Below, in pieces: positions 25,386 through 34,940 of a DNA stretch of 64,000 nucleotides. Source of the stretch: F23-D06 sp947167635 (GTDB lineage Bacteria > Bacteroidota > Bacteroidia > Bacteroidales > WCHB1-69); contig CAMVIT010000007.1 of assembly GCA_947167635.1 (NCBI GenBank), positions 1 to 64,000 of the forward strand, written 5' to 3'. The notes below the pieces were generated by a model. The model had not been told where the DNA came from. It saw only the letters and a list, made by a program, of their open reading frames with translations, and did no database searches. Numbering within the stretch: the stretch's first letter is position 1; every line of letters begins with the position of its first letter. The position numbers and the translations under genes were made by a program.

Positions 25386-26456
25386 TCAGACCGACGGTGT
25401 GATAAACACCCGCCAGGAGCCATCGGCATCTTTCTCGATATAGTTTCTTTCTTGCATTTTTTGCAGCATCTTTTGAATTGCAGAGCGATTTATACCCACT
25501 TCTTCTTGTAGGTAGGCAAATGTTGCTTTAGGTTCAACTTGCAGTTCGCGGAGAATTTTAGCATAGCTCGACGTCCTGAACACTACGCGCTCCCCATCAT
25601 ACCACCAGATATTTTCATCCTTCTCCGTGATAAACAGCACATCATTTTCCAGCTCTTGGGCAGTTAAATTCTCCATGTGCTTATGGAAGGGCCGTATGTC
25701 TTTCAGGGATGCATGTGCCCCGTCATACGGAACTGCACCTACAATCAGGTCAGCTTGATGTAAGGCTTCCAAATAATCTTTCTTCAATCTGCTTCGCACG
25801 ACAATCATAGGATAGTCATGACGGGAAAGAATAAAGTTAAACATCAATCGTGCAATACGGCCATTGCCGTCCTCAAAGGGGTGAATGCGAATGTATCGGT
25901 AATGGAACAGGGTGGCCAACTCCACAGGCGAGAGTTTTCCCTCAGACTCGGCTTGATTGTACCAATCCACAAGGTCGGTCATTAAAGAGGGCGTCTCTTC
26001 GGGAGAAGCATATTCAAAACGGTCGCCATAGCGAGTGATTACACTGTTGGGACGAGTCTTGTATTGCCCTGCATGAATGATATAGCTGGTCTGCACTCCG
26101 CCAGGCAAATTGCGGTAAACCGTATAATCCTCACGAAGTAATGTTTGATGAAGTGTTCTTATAAAACTCTGTGTCAAAGGATGTTTGTTTTCCGTAGCCT
26201 CAGCAATCATCATCTTCAGTCCAACATTACTTGCCTTCATTTCCTCATAGTCGTGAAAGTCAGCCGCACCTGCCACTTTGCCAAACAAGAGCAGCAATTC
26301 TGTCTGGCCGTATGTTAAAGTGTTGCCTTCAATATGGTTGGAATTATAGTTGAAATCAACTGTGAACCGACGGCTCAACCTTTTTTGGTCATTTTCTGAC
26401 AATGGCTGAATTGTTCGCCAATTCTCTAATGCTGTTTGCAATCTTTTGTTTTTCAT
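25386..26456 (-). CDS. Fic-family protein (AMP transferase type) with winged-helix tail
   Basis: A 356-residue Fic protein. The catalytic loop HPFEDGNGR is at residues 192-200, so it should be active in nucleotide transfer from ATP to protein. The inhibitory helix motif (S/T)xxxE(G/N) is seen as SNHIEG at 39-44, which makes it a class II, self-inhibited Fic. Residues about 305-350 look like a winged helix (LQEEVGINRSAIQKMLQKM). That tail could bind the perfect palindrome between its promoter and start codon, giving autoregulation (inference). Target protein unknown. Confidence 0.88.
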   Translation of the reverse strand: MKNKRLQTALENWRTIQPLSENDQKRLSRRFTVDFNYNSNHIEGNTLTYGQTELLLLFGKVAGAADFHDYEEMKASNVGLKMMIAEATENKHPLTQSFIRTLHQTLLREDYTVYRNLPGGVQTSYIIHAGQYKTRPNSVITRYGDRFEYASPEETPSLMTDLVDWYNQAESEGKLSPVELATLFHYRYIRIHPFEDGNGRIARLMFNFILSRHDYPMIVVRSRLKKDYLEALHQADLIVGAVPYDGAHASLKDIRPFHKHMENLTAQELENDVLFITEKDENIWWYDGERVVFRTSSYAKILRELQVEPKATFAYLQEEVGINRSAIQKMLQKMQERNYIEKDADGSWRVFITPSV

Positions 26457-26472
26457 AATAATATACCACTAA

Positions 26473-26498
26473 AATCGGTGGTAACATTACCACCGATT
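26473..26498. promoter_or_regulatory. Palindromic operator in the fic leader
   Basis: AATCGGTGGTAA, 2-nt spacer, TTACCACCGATT: perfect 12-bp arms lying between the -7 box and the fic start. A second overlapping palindrome, CCACCGA-t-TCGGTGG, runs from about 26490 to 26504, so CGGTGG occurs three times. Confidence 0.75.
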
Positions 26499-26504
26499 CG
26501 GTGG

Positions 26505-26512
26505 CAAAAATA
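26505..26512 (-). promoter_or_regulatory. -7 box of fic
   Basis: TATTTTTG on the minus strand. The palindromic operator begins about 7 nt downstream, around the expected transcription start. Confidence 0.65.
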
Positions 26513-26559
26513 ACATTTTTATTTGAATAGAAAAGGTGGTATTGAAAAAAATTTTATGG

Positions 26560-26960
26560 TTAGTCTTTGGTCGGGTCGTATGAAAACGATGTCCCGGTAG
26601 GGACAAAAGCTCGGTAGAAATGGGGTGCGTGCGCGGGGAAATCGCGGCGCGGGAGAATGTTGAGACGAGGGTGTGCGTTGCTCGCCGCGAAACGGGAGTA
26701 GTGTTCGACGAGCCTGCGTGAGGGATTGCAGTGGAAATGATTTTGGTGAGAATGCGCTCCCTGGCGAGACCGAGGTTCCGCTTGACGCTTCGCGTCTCGC
26801 GGAATGATGGTGGGTTCTAAGCCAAAATCATTGGAACGGAAAGCCCGACGGCGCGGCGGCATTTGATGGCGTGTGCGAATGTAACGTGACTCCTGCCGCC
26901 GCGCCGGCACGCCCAAATAAAAAAAGTGATGCAGAACCCCTGATTTGTCCCATCAGGTAT
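26560..26960. repeat. GC-rich structured intergenic element
   Basis: About 400 bp with no convincing gene, more GC-rich than the flanking intergenic DNA. It contains GTCCC-ggta-GGGAC at about 26592; an 11-bp inverted repeat AATGATTTTGG (26736-26746) / CCAAAATCATT (26822-26832); and an 11-bp GC hairpin GCGCGGCGGCA (26851-26861) / TGCCGCCGCGC (26894-26904). A shorter stretch at 30040-30120 resembles its left part. A dispersed Bacteroidota intergenic repeat or a structured RNA are both possible. Confidence 0.5.
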
Positions 26961-26989
26961 ATTATTCCCAAAAATATTCAGATCTGTTA

Positions 26990-29968
26990 TTACCGTTTCA
27001 CCACCACGCGGCGGGCAAACACCGGCACACCGTCTTTCTCGCCCACCAGCACATAGGCGCCTTCTTCCAACTGGCGCAGTGAAAGTCGCCACTCGTCCCT
27101 CCTGCCCTTCCAAGTACAACACAAACGCCCCTCCATGTTATAGAGTTGCAGCTGATCACAAGAGATGCCAGTCACATAAAGAACATCCGTGGCGGGGTTG
27201 GGATAACATGAGACAGCAGCAAGACCGTATGTCTCAACGCCATAACCTTGGGTATAAATCCATATTGAGTCAGAACTTTGGCAGGGGGAATTGTCCATGG
27301 TAGCCGTAACCGTATAGGTGGTCGGCACCGTTGGACAAACCACAATCTGAGCTGCCGTCTCTCCCGTGCTCCATTGGAAGTGGTCCGCTCCGGAAGCCGT
27401 CAGTGTTGCGCTGTCGGGATAATGCAAATTGGTACTTGAGGCCGTCAACAGGAGCTCCGGATGAGGATGCACGATCAAATGCAGCGTCACCACACTGTCG
27501 CAGCCCAGACTGCTGGCAAAAGTCAGTGGATAGTCGCCAGAAGCGCTATATTCGAGGCCGTTCCAAGTGTATGAATCGCAGGTCTCAGCAGTAAATTCAA
27601 ACTCGGAAGCTGGAATGACCGAAAGCTGCAGGACGGTGAGCGTGTCGTTGGCATAATAGAAATAGCTGCCAGGGTCCGAGACATGCTGTCCGTGAAAGTG
27701 GAACGTATCCCCGCTGCAGATTTGAGCAGTGATGGTGTCCACATGAGCCACCACTTGCACCACAACATCAGTTGTCACTTCAGCGGCAGCACCATCGGCA
27801 TAGACAGCGGCAATGCGGTAGGTGTAGGAACCCGACTGCGTCACAATATCGTCATAGTAGTTGTTGGAGGTGGTGTCTAACAGGATGCTGTCCCTGCTGA
27901 TTCGGTAATGGTCCAACGTTGGTGGAACCGAATGGAATTGGGCCTGCAAGGAGAAATTCCTGCCCACATTGTAAAAGCTCCAGGAGGTGCTGCCGGAAGC
28001 ATAATGCCGACACGCCACATCCCCCTTCTCCGGCATATAACCGGCCGTGTTGCCCATGGGGATGGCATAGGATCCCCCCGGGGCTTCCAGATAAATTCCG
28101 TACCACAGTTCCTCGCCAAGCACTATGGGCACGGGAGTCTGTAACGGCACCGAATTCCACGCTCCTGCATTCAGCTGGCTCAGATTCAGCGGCTGTTCCA
28201 CCACCAGAGTGCCCGGTTGGATAGTCTGGCCGTCATAACTTCCTCCCTGATAAACCACCAGTTTGCAGGCAGTCACGGCAGACCGGAGATAGAAGCTGAT
28301 GTGTGTCAGGCAGGCCGGATAGTAGGCCACCTGGTCGGTGTCAGACATCCGGTACAGGATGGTGCGGGCATAGTTGCTGCCATACCCATAATTGGTGGCA
28401 TGGCTGGTCTCGCCGTGTGCGAAGGTCTGCAGGTTTTGGTCAGGCGGACTCCAGGTCAAGTGCACGACAGGCTCCCCATAGGTCGCACCAAGGTTCTGCG
28501 GAGCTCCGTGTTCAAGAGGTATCGACTCTCCTGTCAGGGGGATGACGGTCGTCAGGGTGTCGTAGGTGAGCGTCAATGTTCCGTGATGGCTTGCAAGCAT
28601 CGTATCAGCCGACTGATAACGCACATACAGCACTTGGTTGCCGGAAGCCATGAGCACTGTATCCGCAAAGGGGCTTGTCCCGTCGCTGATGGAAAAGTTC
28701 CCGGATGCCACAGCCAGCACATGCTGTCCCCCGTTTTTGCTAAGAACGCGAACCGTGGCCGTGTCCGCGCGGCCGTTCAGACTGTATAGGGTGAGCTGCC
28801 GGGATGTCACTCTCATCAACGGCCGGTCAGTATAGATGTTGATAACCGCCCCCTGAGAGGTGTTGTATTCATGTGAGCCCGGGGTCAAGTCCGACAGCAG
28901 GAAAAAGCCGTTGTTGGAGCCGCTCCAGCCCCAGTTGAAGTGAAAATAGTCATCGCTGTCGTAGCCGTCGCAGACGAAGGCATGGGCACCCGCATCGCCT
29001 TGGCCCCGATACAAAACCGGACGCAGATTGTTCAGCTGCCCTTTGATCAAGTTCTTCCAATTGGCAGTGGAATAGTTGCTTTTAGACTTGTAAGAAGGAT
29101 TGGAAGTGTATCCGAAATAGGTGGCAAGGGCGCTTGGACTATGGCTGACAGAGGCACTGCTGCCATCGTTACCATAGTCCATCTCCACAGACACGCCGCA
29201 ATGATAGATGAGTTGTGCCACCTGCTGCACCTGGGAAGAGGGTGTGGAGGAGGTCAGCTTGTCGGGCATCTGTGCGTAGTTGTAGGTGGTGGCGCCAAAA
29301 ACGGCCGACTCGGTACCGTAGTCACTAACATAGCTATGGCTTCCTATGCCTTGTGACGGATACTCCCAATAACGGATTACCTGCGCCATAGCCGTGGCCA
29401 CACAACCAGCGTATGCATGACCGTTGGGACCATCCGAATCCGATGGGCAAAGGTCGTTGTAATAACCATTCTGATCCCAGCGAGTTGACAGCAGTGGGGG
29501 CACCACAACTTCGTTGCGAACCGTCTGAGGGTGCTGTTCTATAATCTGCCGCCACAAGGGGTGTGCTTCGCCAGAAATGTCAGACGTGTTTTGCAGATAG
29601 TCTGCAATCTCGGCAGCATAATCATCCAAAAAATCCGCCATAGCCGGATGCACCCGTTCCAAATCGAAAGATCCTTCGGTAGAATAGGCAATGACGGGCG
29701 TAACACGACTGTCGGCTGAAACTATCACATAACCGCCACCCATATTATAGACAAAGAAAACCGGCAGCGTGCTGGAGGAACCCGCAACTGGCATGTTGTA
29801 AGTATATATCTTTTCAGGAAAGAGACCAGCCACGTCCGATTGCGTTTTCCAGTGGTAAAAACGTGTTGCCACCTGTTTGGCTGTAGTACTGTCAACCGGA
29901 CTCGCCCATAAGGTGGAGAGTGCGACAAGCAGCCAACTTGACAATATGAAAGTTTTGATGTTTTTCAA
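26990..29968 (-). CDS. Secreted C10 (streptopain-like) cysteine protease with T9SS type A sorting domain
   Basis: A 992-residue protein. It has a signal peptide (about 1-22), an inhibitory Spi-type prodomain (about 25-150), and a C10 protease domain with Cys189 in YAGCVATAMAQ and His329 in GAHAFVCDGY, followed by FHFNWGWSG. Beta-sandwich/fibronectin-like domains (about 480-830) come next, and a C-terminal type A sorting domain (CYPNPATDVLYV to ARRVVVKR). The start codon is TTG: TGA and TAA stops lie just upstream in frame, and the next ATG (residue 59) would lose the signal peptide. It is likely exported by the T9SS and cleaved by PorU. Confidence 0.92.
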   Translation of the reverse strand: MKNIKTFILSSWLLVALSTLWASPVDSTTAKQVATRFYHWKTQSDVAGLFPEKIYTYNMPVAGSSSTLPVFFVYNMGGGYVIVSADSRVTPVIAYSTEGSFDLERVHPAMADFLDDYAAEIADYLQNTSDISGEAHPLWRQIIEQHPQTVRNEVVVPPLLSTRWDQNGYYNDLCPSDSDGPNGHAYAGCVATAMAQVIRYWEYPSQGIGSHSYVSDYGTESAVFGATTYNYAQMPDKLTSSTPSSQVQQVAQLIYHCGVSVEMDYGNDGSSASVSHSPSALATYFGYTSNPSYKSKSNYSTANWKNLIKGQLNNLRPVLYRGQGDAGAHAFVCDGYDSDDYFHFNWGWSGSNNGFFLLSDLTPGSHEYNTSQGAVINIYTDRPLMRVTSRQLTLYSLNGRADTATVRVLSKNGGQHVLAVASGNFSISDGTSPFADTVLMASGNQVLYVRYQSADTMLASHHGTLTLTYDTLTTVIPLTGESIPLEHGAPQNLGATYGEPVVHLTWSPPDQNLQTFAHGETSHATNYGYGSNYARTILYRMSDTDQVAYYPACLTHISFYLRSAVTACKLVVYQGGSYDGQTIQPGTLVVEQPLNLSQLNAGAWNSVPLQTPVPIVLGEELWYGIYLEAPGGSYAIPMGNTAGYMPEKGDVACRHYASGSTSWSFYNVGRNFSLQAQFHSVPPTLDHYRISRDSILLDTTSNNYYDDIVTQSGSYTYRIAAVYADGAAAEVTTDVVVQVVAHVDTITAQICSGDTFHFHGQHVSDPGSYFYYANDTLTVLQLSVIPASEFEFTAETCDSYTWNGLEYSASGDYPLTFASSLGCDSVVTLHLIVHPHPELLLTASSTNLHYPDSATLTASGADHFQWSTGETAAQIVVCPTVPTTYTVTATMDNSPCQSSDSIWIYTQGYGVETYGLAAVSCYPNPATDVLYVTGISCDQLQLYNMEGRLCCTWKGRRDEWRLSLRQLEEGAYVLVGEKDGVPVFARRVVVKR

Positions 29969-29987
29969 CCTTTATCAATTAAGGGTG

Positions 29988-29995
29988 CAAAAATA
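29988..29995 (-). promoter_or_regulatory. -7 box of the C10 protease
   Basis: TATTTTTG on the minus strand, 19 nt before the TTG start. Confidence 0.6.
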
Positions 29996-30052
29996 AAGAA
30001 AAAAACAGTGTTACAGTGTTGTCCGCCAAAAAACAATCCAGACGGAAAACAT

Positions 30053-30120
30053 CTGTCCGGCAGGGACGGCCGGTGAAGTTTGCGATGCGACAATGGGCTT
30101 GCGGGGGCGTGCCCGGACAG
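30053..30120. repeat. Short GC-rich hairpin element
   Basis: CTGTCCGG (30053-30060) pairs with CCGGACAG (30113-30120). The stretch from 30040 resembles 26576 onward (GAAAAC, then a GTCC-GG-AGGGAC core). It lies just downstream of the UDP-xylose synthase gene but has no T-run, so it is not a standard terminator. Confidence 0.4.
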
Positions 30121-30125
30121 ACCTC

Positions 30126-31058
30126 CTACAGTATCCCCTTGAAATACTCTATCGTCTTCATCAGCCCCTCCTGCAATTCCACGGTAGGTTCCCAATTCAG
30201 GACAGCCTTGGCCCTGTCGATGACGGGCTGGCGTTGCTGCGGGTCGTCGGATGCGGCGGGTTTATAGACAATCTTGGATTTGCTGCCGCACAATTCAACA
30301 ACCAGCTCCGCCAACTGTTTGATGGTAAACTCTTTGGGATTTCCCAAGTTAATAGGTCCGATGATGTCGTCATCAGTATCCATCATGGCGACAAGACCAT
30401 TGACAAGGTCGTCGCAGTAACAGAAACTGCGGGTTTGCTCGCCCGTGCCGTAAATGGTGATGTCCTCGCCGCGCAGAGCCTGCACGATGAAGTTGGAGAC
30501 CACTCGCCCGTCATTCACATACATGCGGGGACCGTAGGTATTGAAGATGCGCACCACCTTGATGCGCACGTCATTCTGCCGGTGATAGTCGAAAAAGAGC
30601 GTCTCCGCACAACGCTTGCCCTCGTCATAGCACGAGCGCACACCGATAGGATTCACATTGCCCCAATACTCCTCAGGCTGCGGATGCACAAAAGGATCGC
30701 CATAGACCTCGCTGGTAGAAGCCTGTAAAATCTTAACTTTCAAACGCTTGGCTAAACCCAACATGTTTATGGCCCCCATCACGGAAGTTTTCACCGTCTT
30801 GATGGGATTGTATTGGTAATGTATAGGCGAGGCAGGGCAGGCGAGATTGTAGATCTCATCCACCTCCACAAAGAAGGGGAAAGTCACATCGTGCCGAATG
30901 ACTTCAAAATAAGGGTTTCTCATCAAATGGATGATATTGTCTTTGTTGCCCGTGAAATAGTTGTCAAGGCAAATCACTTCGTGTCCGTCTTTGAGCAGCC
31001 GCTCGCAGAGGTGAGACCCCAAGAATCCGGCGCCGCCGGTGACAAGAATCTTCTTCAT
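30126..31058 (-). CDS. UDP-glucuronate decarboxylase (UDP-xylose synthase)
   Basis: A 310-residue extended short-chain dehydrogenase. I start at 31058 (MKKILVTGGAGFLGSHL) because the promoter box is at 31083-31090. The NAD loop is GGAGFLGSH, a Thr/Ser site lies in STSEVYG, and the catalytic Tyr/Lys are in SCYDEGKR. RIFNTYGPRM and the C-terminal pattern (NLGNPKEFTI) match the UXS subgroup rather than general 4-epimerases. It converts UDP-glucuronate to UDP-xylose with an internal NAD, supplying pentose for surface glycans. Confidence 0.88.
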   Translation of the reverse strand: MKKILVTGGAGFLGSHLCERLLKDGHEVICLDNYFTGNKDNIIHLMRNPYFEVIRHDVTFPFFVEVDEIYNLACPASPIHYQYNPIKTVKTSVMGAINMLGLAKRLKVKILQASTSEVYGDPFVHPQPEEYWGNVNPIGVRSCYDEGKRCAETLFFDYHRQNDVRIKVVRIFNTYGPRMYVNDGRVVSNFIVQALRGEDITIYGTGEQTRSFCYCDDLVNGLVAMMDTDDDIIGPINLGNPKEFTIKQLAELVVELCGSKSKIVYKPAASDDPQQRQPVIDRAKAVLNWEPTVELQEGLMKTIEYFKGIL

Positions 31059-31082
31059 ATATCGCAATTGTTTATAGAGGTG

Positions 31083-31090
31083 CAAAAATA
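31083..31090 (-). promoter_or_regulatory. -7 box of the UDP-xylose synthase
   Basis: TATTTTTG on the minus strand, 24 nt before the chosen start. Confidence 0.6.
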
Positions 31091-31168
31091 GTAAAAAAGG
31101 TGCTGAACAAGGTCCCTGTTCTGATGAATCATAAAAATATCGCCATTGTTTCAAACACCCCATATCAA

Positions 31169-32026
31169 TCAGGTTCTGGCCATCATTCCCATCATCTTGT
31201 ACACCAACGAGGCGGCGAGCACATCACTGGCAACATTACCCGCAATGGGGCACAACTCCACCACGTCGAAGCCAACCACACGTTTAACACGGAACACCCG
31301 CTCAAGAACGGCCAGTGTGGGATACCACTGCAGTCCGCCAGGCAGCGGTGTGCCAGTGGCAGGCAGAATCGAGGGGTCGAAGCCGTCAAGATCGAATGAG
31401 ATATAGACATTGTCGGTGAGGCGGTCAAGCAGCTTTTCCACCCAGTCCGTTCGTCCCACAATGTCGTGGGCGTAGAAGACATTCTCGGGCACAACGTGGC
31501 ACTGTTCCTCTTCGCAGACATTACGGATTCCGACCTGCACCACACGCGCATACTCTTGGGCGCGACGCATCACACAGGCATGGTTGTAGGGCGAGCCATG
31601 ATACGCATCGCGCAAATCCGCGTGCGCATCGAATTGCAGCACTGTCAGATCGGGGAAGCACTCGCTCATGGCACGAATAGCCCCCGTGGAAACGGAGTGT
31701 TCGCCGCCCAGAAGGGCAACCTGCTTACCCATTTCCAGAAAGTGGCGTACCCGTTCATAGACAGACTGCACCATCGCCTCCGGCGTGGACAGATCGTACT
31801 CGTAATGGTCGGTATAAATGCCATCGCGATAGGTCTCGGTGCCGTACTGCACATCGAAGAGTTCAAGGCTGTCGGAAGCATCAAGAATGGCCTGCGGCCC
31901 CTTGTCGGCTCCCTTGACGAAGGTGCTGGTGCCATCGTAGGGCACGCTCAGGAGGACATGGCGGGCCTGTTCCAGCTGCAGGAACTCGTCATCCATGTCA
32001 AGAAAATGGTCCATGTGTTTTATCAT
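31169..32026 (-). CDS. speB: Agmatinase/ureohydrolase
   Basis: A 285-residue manganese ureohydrolase with the metal ligands in place: GGEHS (His110), DAHAD (133-137) and DLDGFD (Asp212, Asp214). The lid region NHACVMRR matches agmatinases rather than arginases. It hydrolyses agmatine to putrescine and urea. Its start overlaps the uvrA stop by 4 nt (ATGA), so it is read in the same transcript as uvrA. Formiminoglutamase or a guanidino-acid hydrolase are less likely alternatives. Confidence 0.85.
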   Translation of the reverse strand: MIKHMDHFLDMDDEFLQLEQARHVLLSVPYDGTSTFVKGADKGPQAILDASDSLELFDVQYGTETYRDGIYTDHYEYDLSTPEAMVQSVYERVRHFLEMGKQVALLGGEHSVSTGAIRAMSECFPDLTVLQFDAHADLRDAYHGSPYNHACVMRRAQEYARVVQVGIRNVCEEEQCHVVPENVFYAHDIVGRTDWVEKLLDRLTDNVYISFDLDGFDPSILPATGTPLPGGLQWYPTLAVLERVFRVKRVVGFDVVELCPIAGNVASDVLAASLVYKMMGMMART

Positions 32027-34857
32027 GATTTCAACTCTTTGGATAGGAATTTAGCCGTGTAGCCGGCCTTCTGCTTGACGATTTGTTCAGGAGTGCCCGT
32101 GGCTATGACCTCACCGCCGGCGCGACCGCCTTCAGGACCCATGTCGATAATCCAGTCGGCCATTTTGATGACATCCATGTTGTGCTCGATGACAATCACG
32201 GTGTTGCCACGGTCCACAAGGCGGTTAAGCACATCGAGAAGGATGGCAATGTCATGGAAATGCAAACCTGTGGTCGGCTCGTCAAGAATATAAACCGTCT
32301 TTCCTGTCTCCTTTCGGGAGAGCTCGGTGGCGAGTTTGACGCGCTGCGCCTCACCGCCCGAAAGTGTGGTGGAGGACTGTCCGAGCCGCAGGTATCCGAG
32401 GCCGACCTCCGCCATGGTGCGAAGCGGCCCCACAATATTGGGCACATTCTCGAAGAACTCAATGGCGTGTTCAATGTCCATCTCCAACACATCGTTGATG
32501 GACTTGCCCTTGTATCGGACTTCGAGAGTCTGGTCGTTGTAGCGCTTGCCGCCGCATTTCTCGCAAGTCACATAGACATCGGGGAGGAAGTTCATCTCGA
32601 TGGTCTGCACTCCCGCACCCTTGCACTCCTCGCAACGACCGCCGGAGACATTGAATGAGAAGCGTCCGGGCTTGTAACCGCGGATCTTGGATTCGGGCAA
32701 CTCGGAGAAGAGCTTGCGAATGTCATCGAACACGCCCACGTATGTCACGGGATTGGAGCGCGGCGTGCGCCCGATGGGTTGCTGGTTGATTTCAATGACC
32801 TTGTCGATATATTCAAGCCCCACTATTTCGCTGTACGGCTGGGGTTTCTTCTCAGAATGATAGACATACTGGTTAAGGATAGGGAACAGCGTGTCATTGA
32901 TGAGCGTTGATTTTCCACTGCCGGAAACGCCCGTGATGCAAATCATGGTGCCTAACGGGAAATCGACAGTCACCTCCTTGAGGTTGTTGCCGGTGGCACC
33001 GATGAGCGTGAGTGTCTCGCCCGTGCCAGTGCGACGTTTTTTGGGCACGGCAATTTTCTTGCGCCCCGTAAGATAATCAGCGGTGAGGGAGTCGGCCTTG
33101 AGGACCTGGTCGTATGTGCCGGCAGCCATGATCTTTCCACCGTTTTCGCCCGCCTCGGGGCCGATATCCACGATAAAGTCGGCAGCTTGCATCATGTCGC
33201 GGTCGTGTTCAACCACGATGACACTGTTGCCGAGGTCGCGCAGCTCCTTGAGAGAGCGGATGAGCATCTGGTTGTCGCGTTGGTGCAGACCGATGCTCGG
33301 CTCATCGAGAATGTACATCACGTTGACGAGCTGTGAGCTGATCTGTGTGGCTAATCGTATGCGCTGGGCCTCGCCGCCGGAGAGCGACGCGGCGGAACGG
33401 TCGAGCGACAGATATTGGATGCCGACATTGCAGAGGAACTGCAGACGGAAGGAAATTTCCCGCAGAATCTCGGTGGCGATCCGGTTTTGGGCAGCGGTGA
33501 GATGCCTGGGCAATTCATGAATCCACACGGCCAACTCGGAGATGTCCATGTGGGAAAGTTCGGCGATGTTCTTGTCGTGAAGCCGGAAGTGAAGCGACTC
33601 CTTCTTCAGTCGAGTGCCGCCACAATGGGGGCAGGGCACGGTATTGATAAACTGATTGACCCATTTGCGCATGGAGGCCGGCATGGTGTCAGCGTTGAGA
33701 TTCTGTATGTAGCTGATGACACCCTCGAAGCTCTTTTTCAGCGGAGCAAGGCCGGAATATTCGCGTTGCACATACAGCAGCTCCGGAGAGCCGTAGAGCA
33801 CCATGTTGAGGTTCTGCTCCGACAAGTCCTTGATAGGATCCGAGAGCGAGAAATGGTACTTGGCGGCCAGCGCGTCCAACTCTCGGAACAGCAGTGTGTT
33901 CTTATACTCGCCGATAGCCACGATACCACCCTTCTTAATGGATTTCGAGGGGTCGGGGATGATCTTATCCAAGTCGATTTCGGAGACCACACCGAGACCG
34001 TTACAGTGCTCGCAAGCCCCGTATGGGGAATTGAACGAGAAGGTATTGGGTTCCGGCTCAGGATAGGAAAGTCCCGTGGAGGGGCACATCAGGAACTTGC
34101 TGTAGTTCTTGACCTCGTCCTTGTCATTGTCCACAACCATGATGGCACCCTTGCCGTATTTCATGGCGATGTGGACACTGTTGGCGAGACGCACCTTGGA
34201 AAATTCGGTCACATTGAGCGTGTCTATGGCCAGCTCTATATCGTGGATCTTGTAACGATCGACCTGCATGTTGAGCAGGAGCTTGCGCATCACACCATCC
34301 ACACGCACACGGGTGAATCCCTGTTTACGGATATTTTCGAACAACTCCTTATAATGACCCTTTCGGCGTTTCACCACGGGCGCGAGAATGGAGATATAGC
34401 ATCCGTCGTAACGCTGGAGGATAAGGTCGATAAGCTCCTTTTCGGTGTAGTGGACCATCTTCTCGCCGGTGTTGTAAGAGTAGGCATCGGCCACGCGGGC
34501 GTAGAGCAGTCGCAAGAAATCATAGACTTCTGTGATGGTGCCCACTGTGGAGCGGGGGTTCTTGTTGACTGTCTTTTGCTCAATGGAGATGACAGGGTTG
34601 AGGCCGGTGATGCGGTCCACATCGGGGTGCTCGAGGTTGCCGATGAAGTGGCGCGCGTAGGCGGAGAAGGTGTCCATGTAACGGCGCTGTCCCTCCGCGT
34701 AGATGGTGTCGAAAGCCAAGGAAGACTTGCCGCTGCCGCTCAGTCCGGTGACGACCACAAGCTGATGCTGGGGTATGGTGAGAGAAACATCCTTAAGGTT
34801 ATTCTCCCGCGCCCCGGTCACAACCAACGCATCTTCAGCGAAAACATTGTCCTCCAT
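32023..34857 (-). CDS. uvrA: Excinuclease ABC subunit A
   Basis: A 944-residue full-length UvrA, the damage sensor of nucleotide excision repair. Two ABC ATPase modules are seen, with Walker A GLSGSGKSS (about 38-46) and GVSGSGKST (about 644-652). Both LSGGEAQR signatures are present, and zinc sites CPHCGGTRL and CEECKGAG...CEKCGGKRY. It loads UvrB on damaged DNA in the cytosol. It has its own promoter at 34897-34904 and is followed with overlap by speB. Confidence 0.97.
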   Translation of the reverse strand: MEDNVFAEDALVVTGARENNLKDVSLTIPQHQLVVVTGLSGSGKSSLAFDTIYAEGQRRYMDTFSAYARHFIGNLEHPDVDRITGLNPVISIEQKTVNKNPRSTVGTITEVYDFLRLLYARVADAYSYNTGEKMVHYTEKELIDLILQRYDGCYISILAPVVKRRKGHYKELFENIRKQGFTRVRVDGVMRKLLLNMQVDRYKIHDIELAIDTLNVTEFSKVRLANSVHIAMKYGKGAIMVVDNDKDEVKNYSKFLMCPSTGLSYPEPEPNTFSFNSPYGACEHCNGLGVVSEIDLDKIIPDPSKSIKKGGIVAIGEYKNTLLFRELDALAAKYHFSLSDPIKDLSEQNLNMVLYGSPELLYVQREYSGLAPLKKSFEGVISYIQNLNADTMPASMRKWVNQFINTVPCPHCGGTRLKKESLHFRLHDKNIAELSHMDISELAVWIHELPRHLTAAQNRIATEILREISFRLQFLCNVGIQYLSLDRSAASLSGGEAQRIRLATQISSQLVNVMYILDEPSIGLHQRDNQMLIRSLKELRDLGNSVIVVEHDRDMMQAADFIVDIGPEAGENGGKIMAAGTYDQVLKADSLTADYLTGRKKIAVPKKRRTGTGETLTLIGATGNNLKEVTVDFPLGTMICITGVSGSGKSTLINDTLFPILNQYVYHSEKKPQPYSEIVGLEYIDKVIEINQQPIGRTPRSNPVTYVGVFDDIRKLFSELPESKIRGYKPGRFSFNVSGGRCEECKGAGVQTIEMNFLPDVYVTCEKCGGKRYNDQTLEVRYKGKSINDVLEMDIEHAIEFFENVPNIVGPLRTMAEVGLGYLRLGQSSTTLSGGEAQRVKLATELSRKETGKTVYILDEPTTGLHFHDIAILLDVLNRLVDRGNTVIVIEHNMDVIKMADWIIDMGPEGGRAGGEVIATGTPEQIVKQKAGYTAKFLSKELKS

Positions 34858-34896
34858 ATAGTTAACAATTTTTAACCTCTTCTACAAAAGAGGCGG

Positions 34897-34904
34897 CAAA
34901 GGTA
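34897..34904 (-). promoter_or_regulatory. -7 box of uvrA
   Basis: TACCTTTG on the minus strand, 39 nt upstream of uvrA. A small hairpin (CCTCTT/AAGAGG) lies in the leader. Confidence 0.6.
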
Positions 34905-34940
34905 CGAAAATTTTGTCAGTTTCTACTGTATGCCGACCCT

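Noticed and set aside
33415..34875. Plus-strand open frame of about 486 codons
   Set aside because: Antisense to uvrA, whose Walker and zinc motifs are unmistakable.
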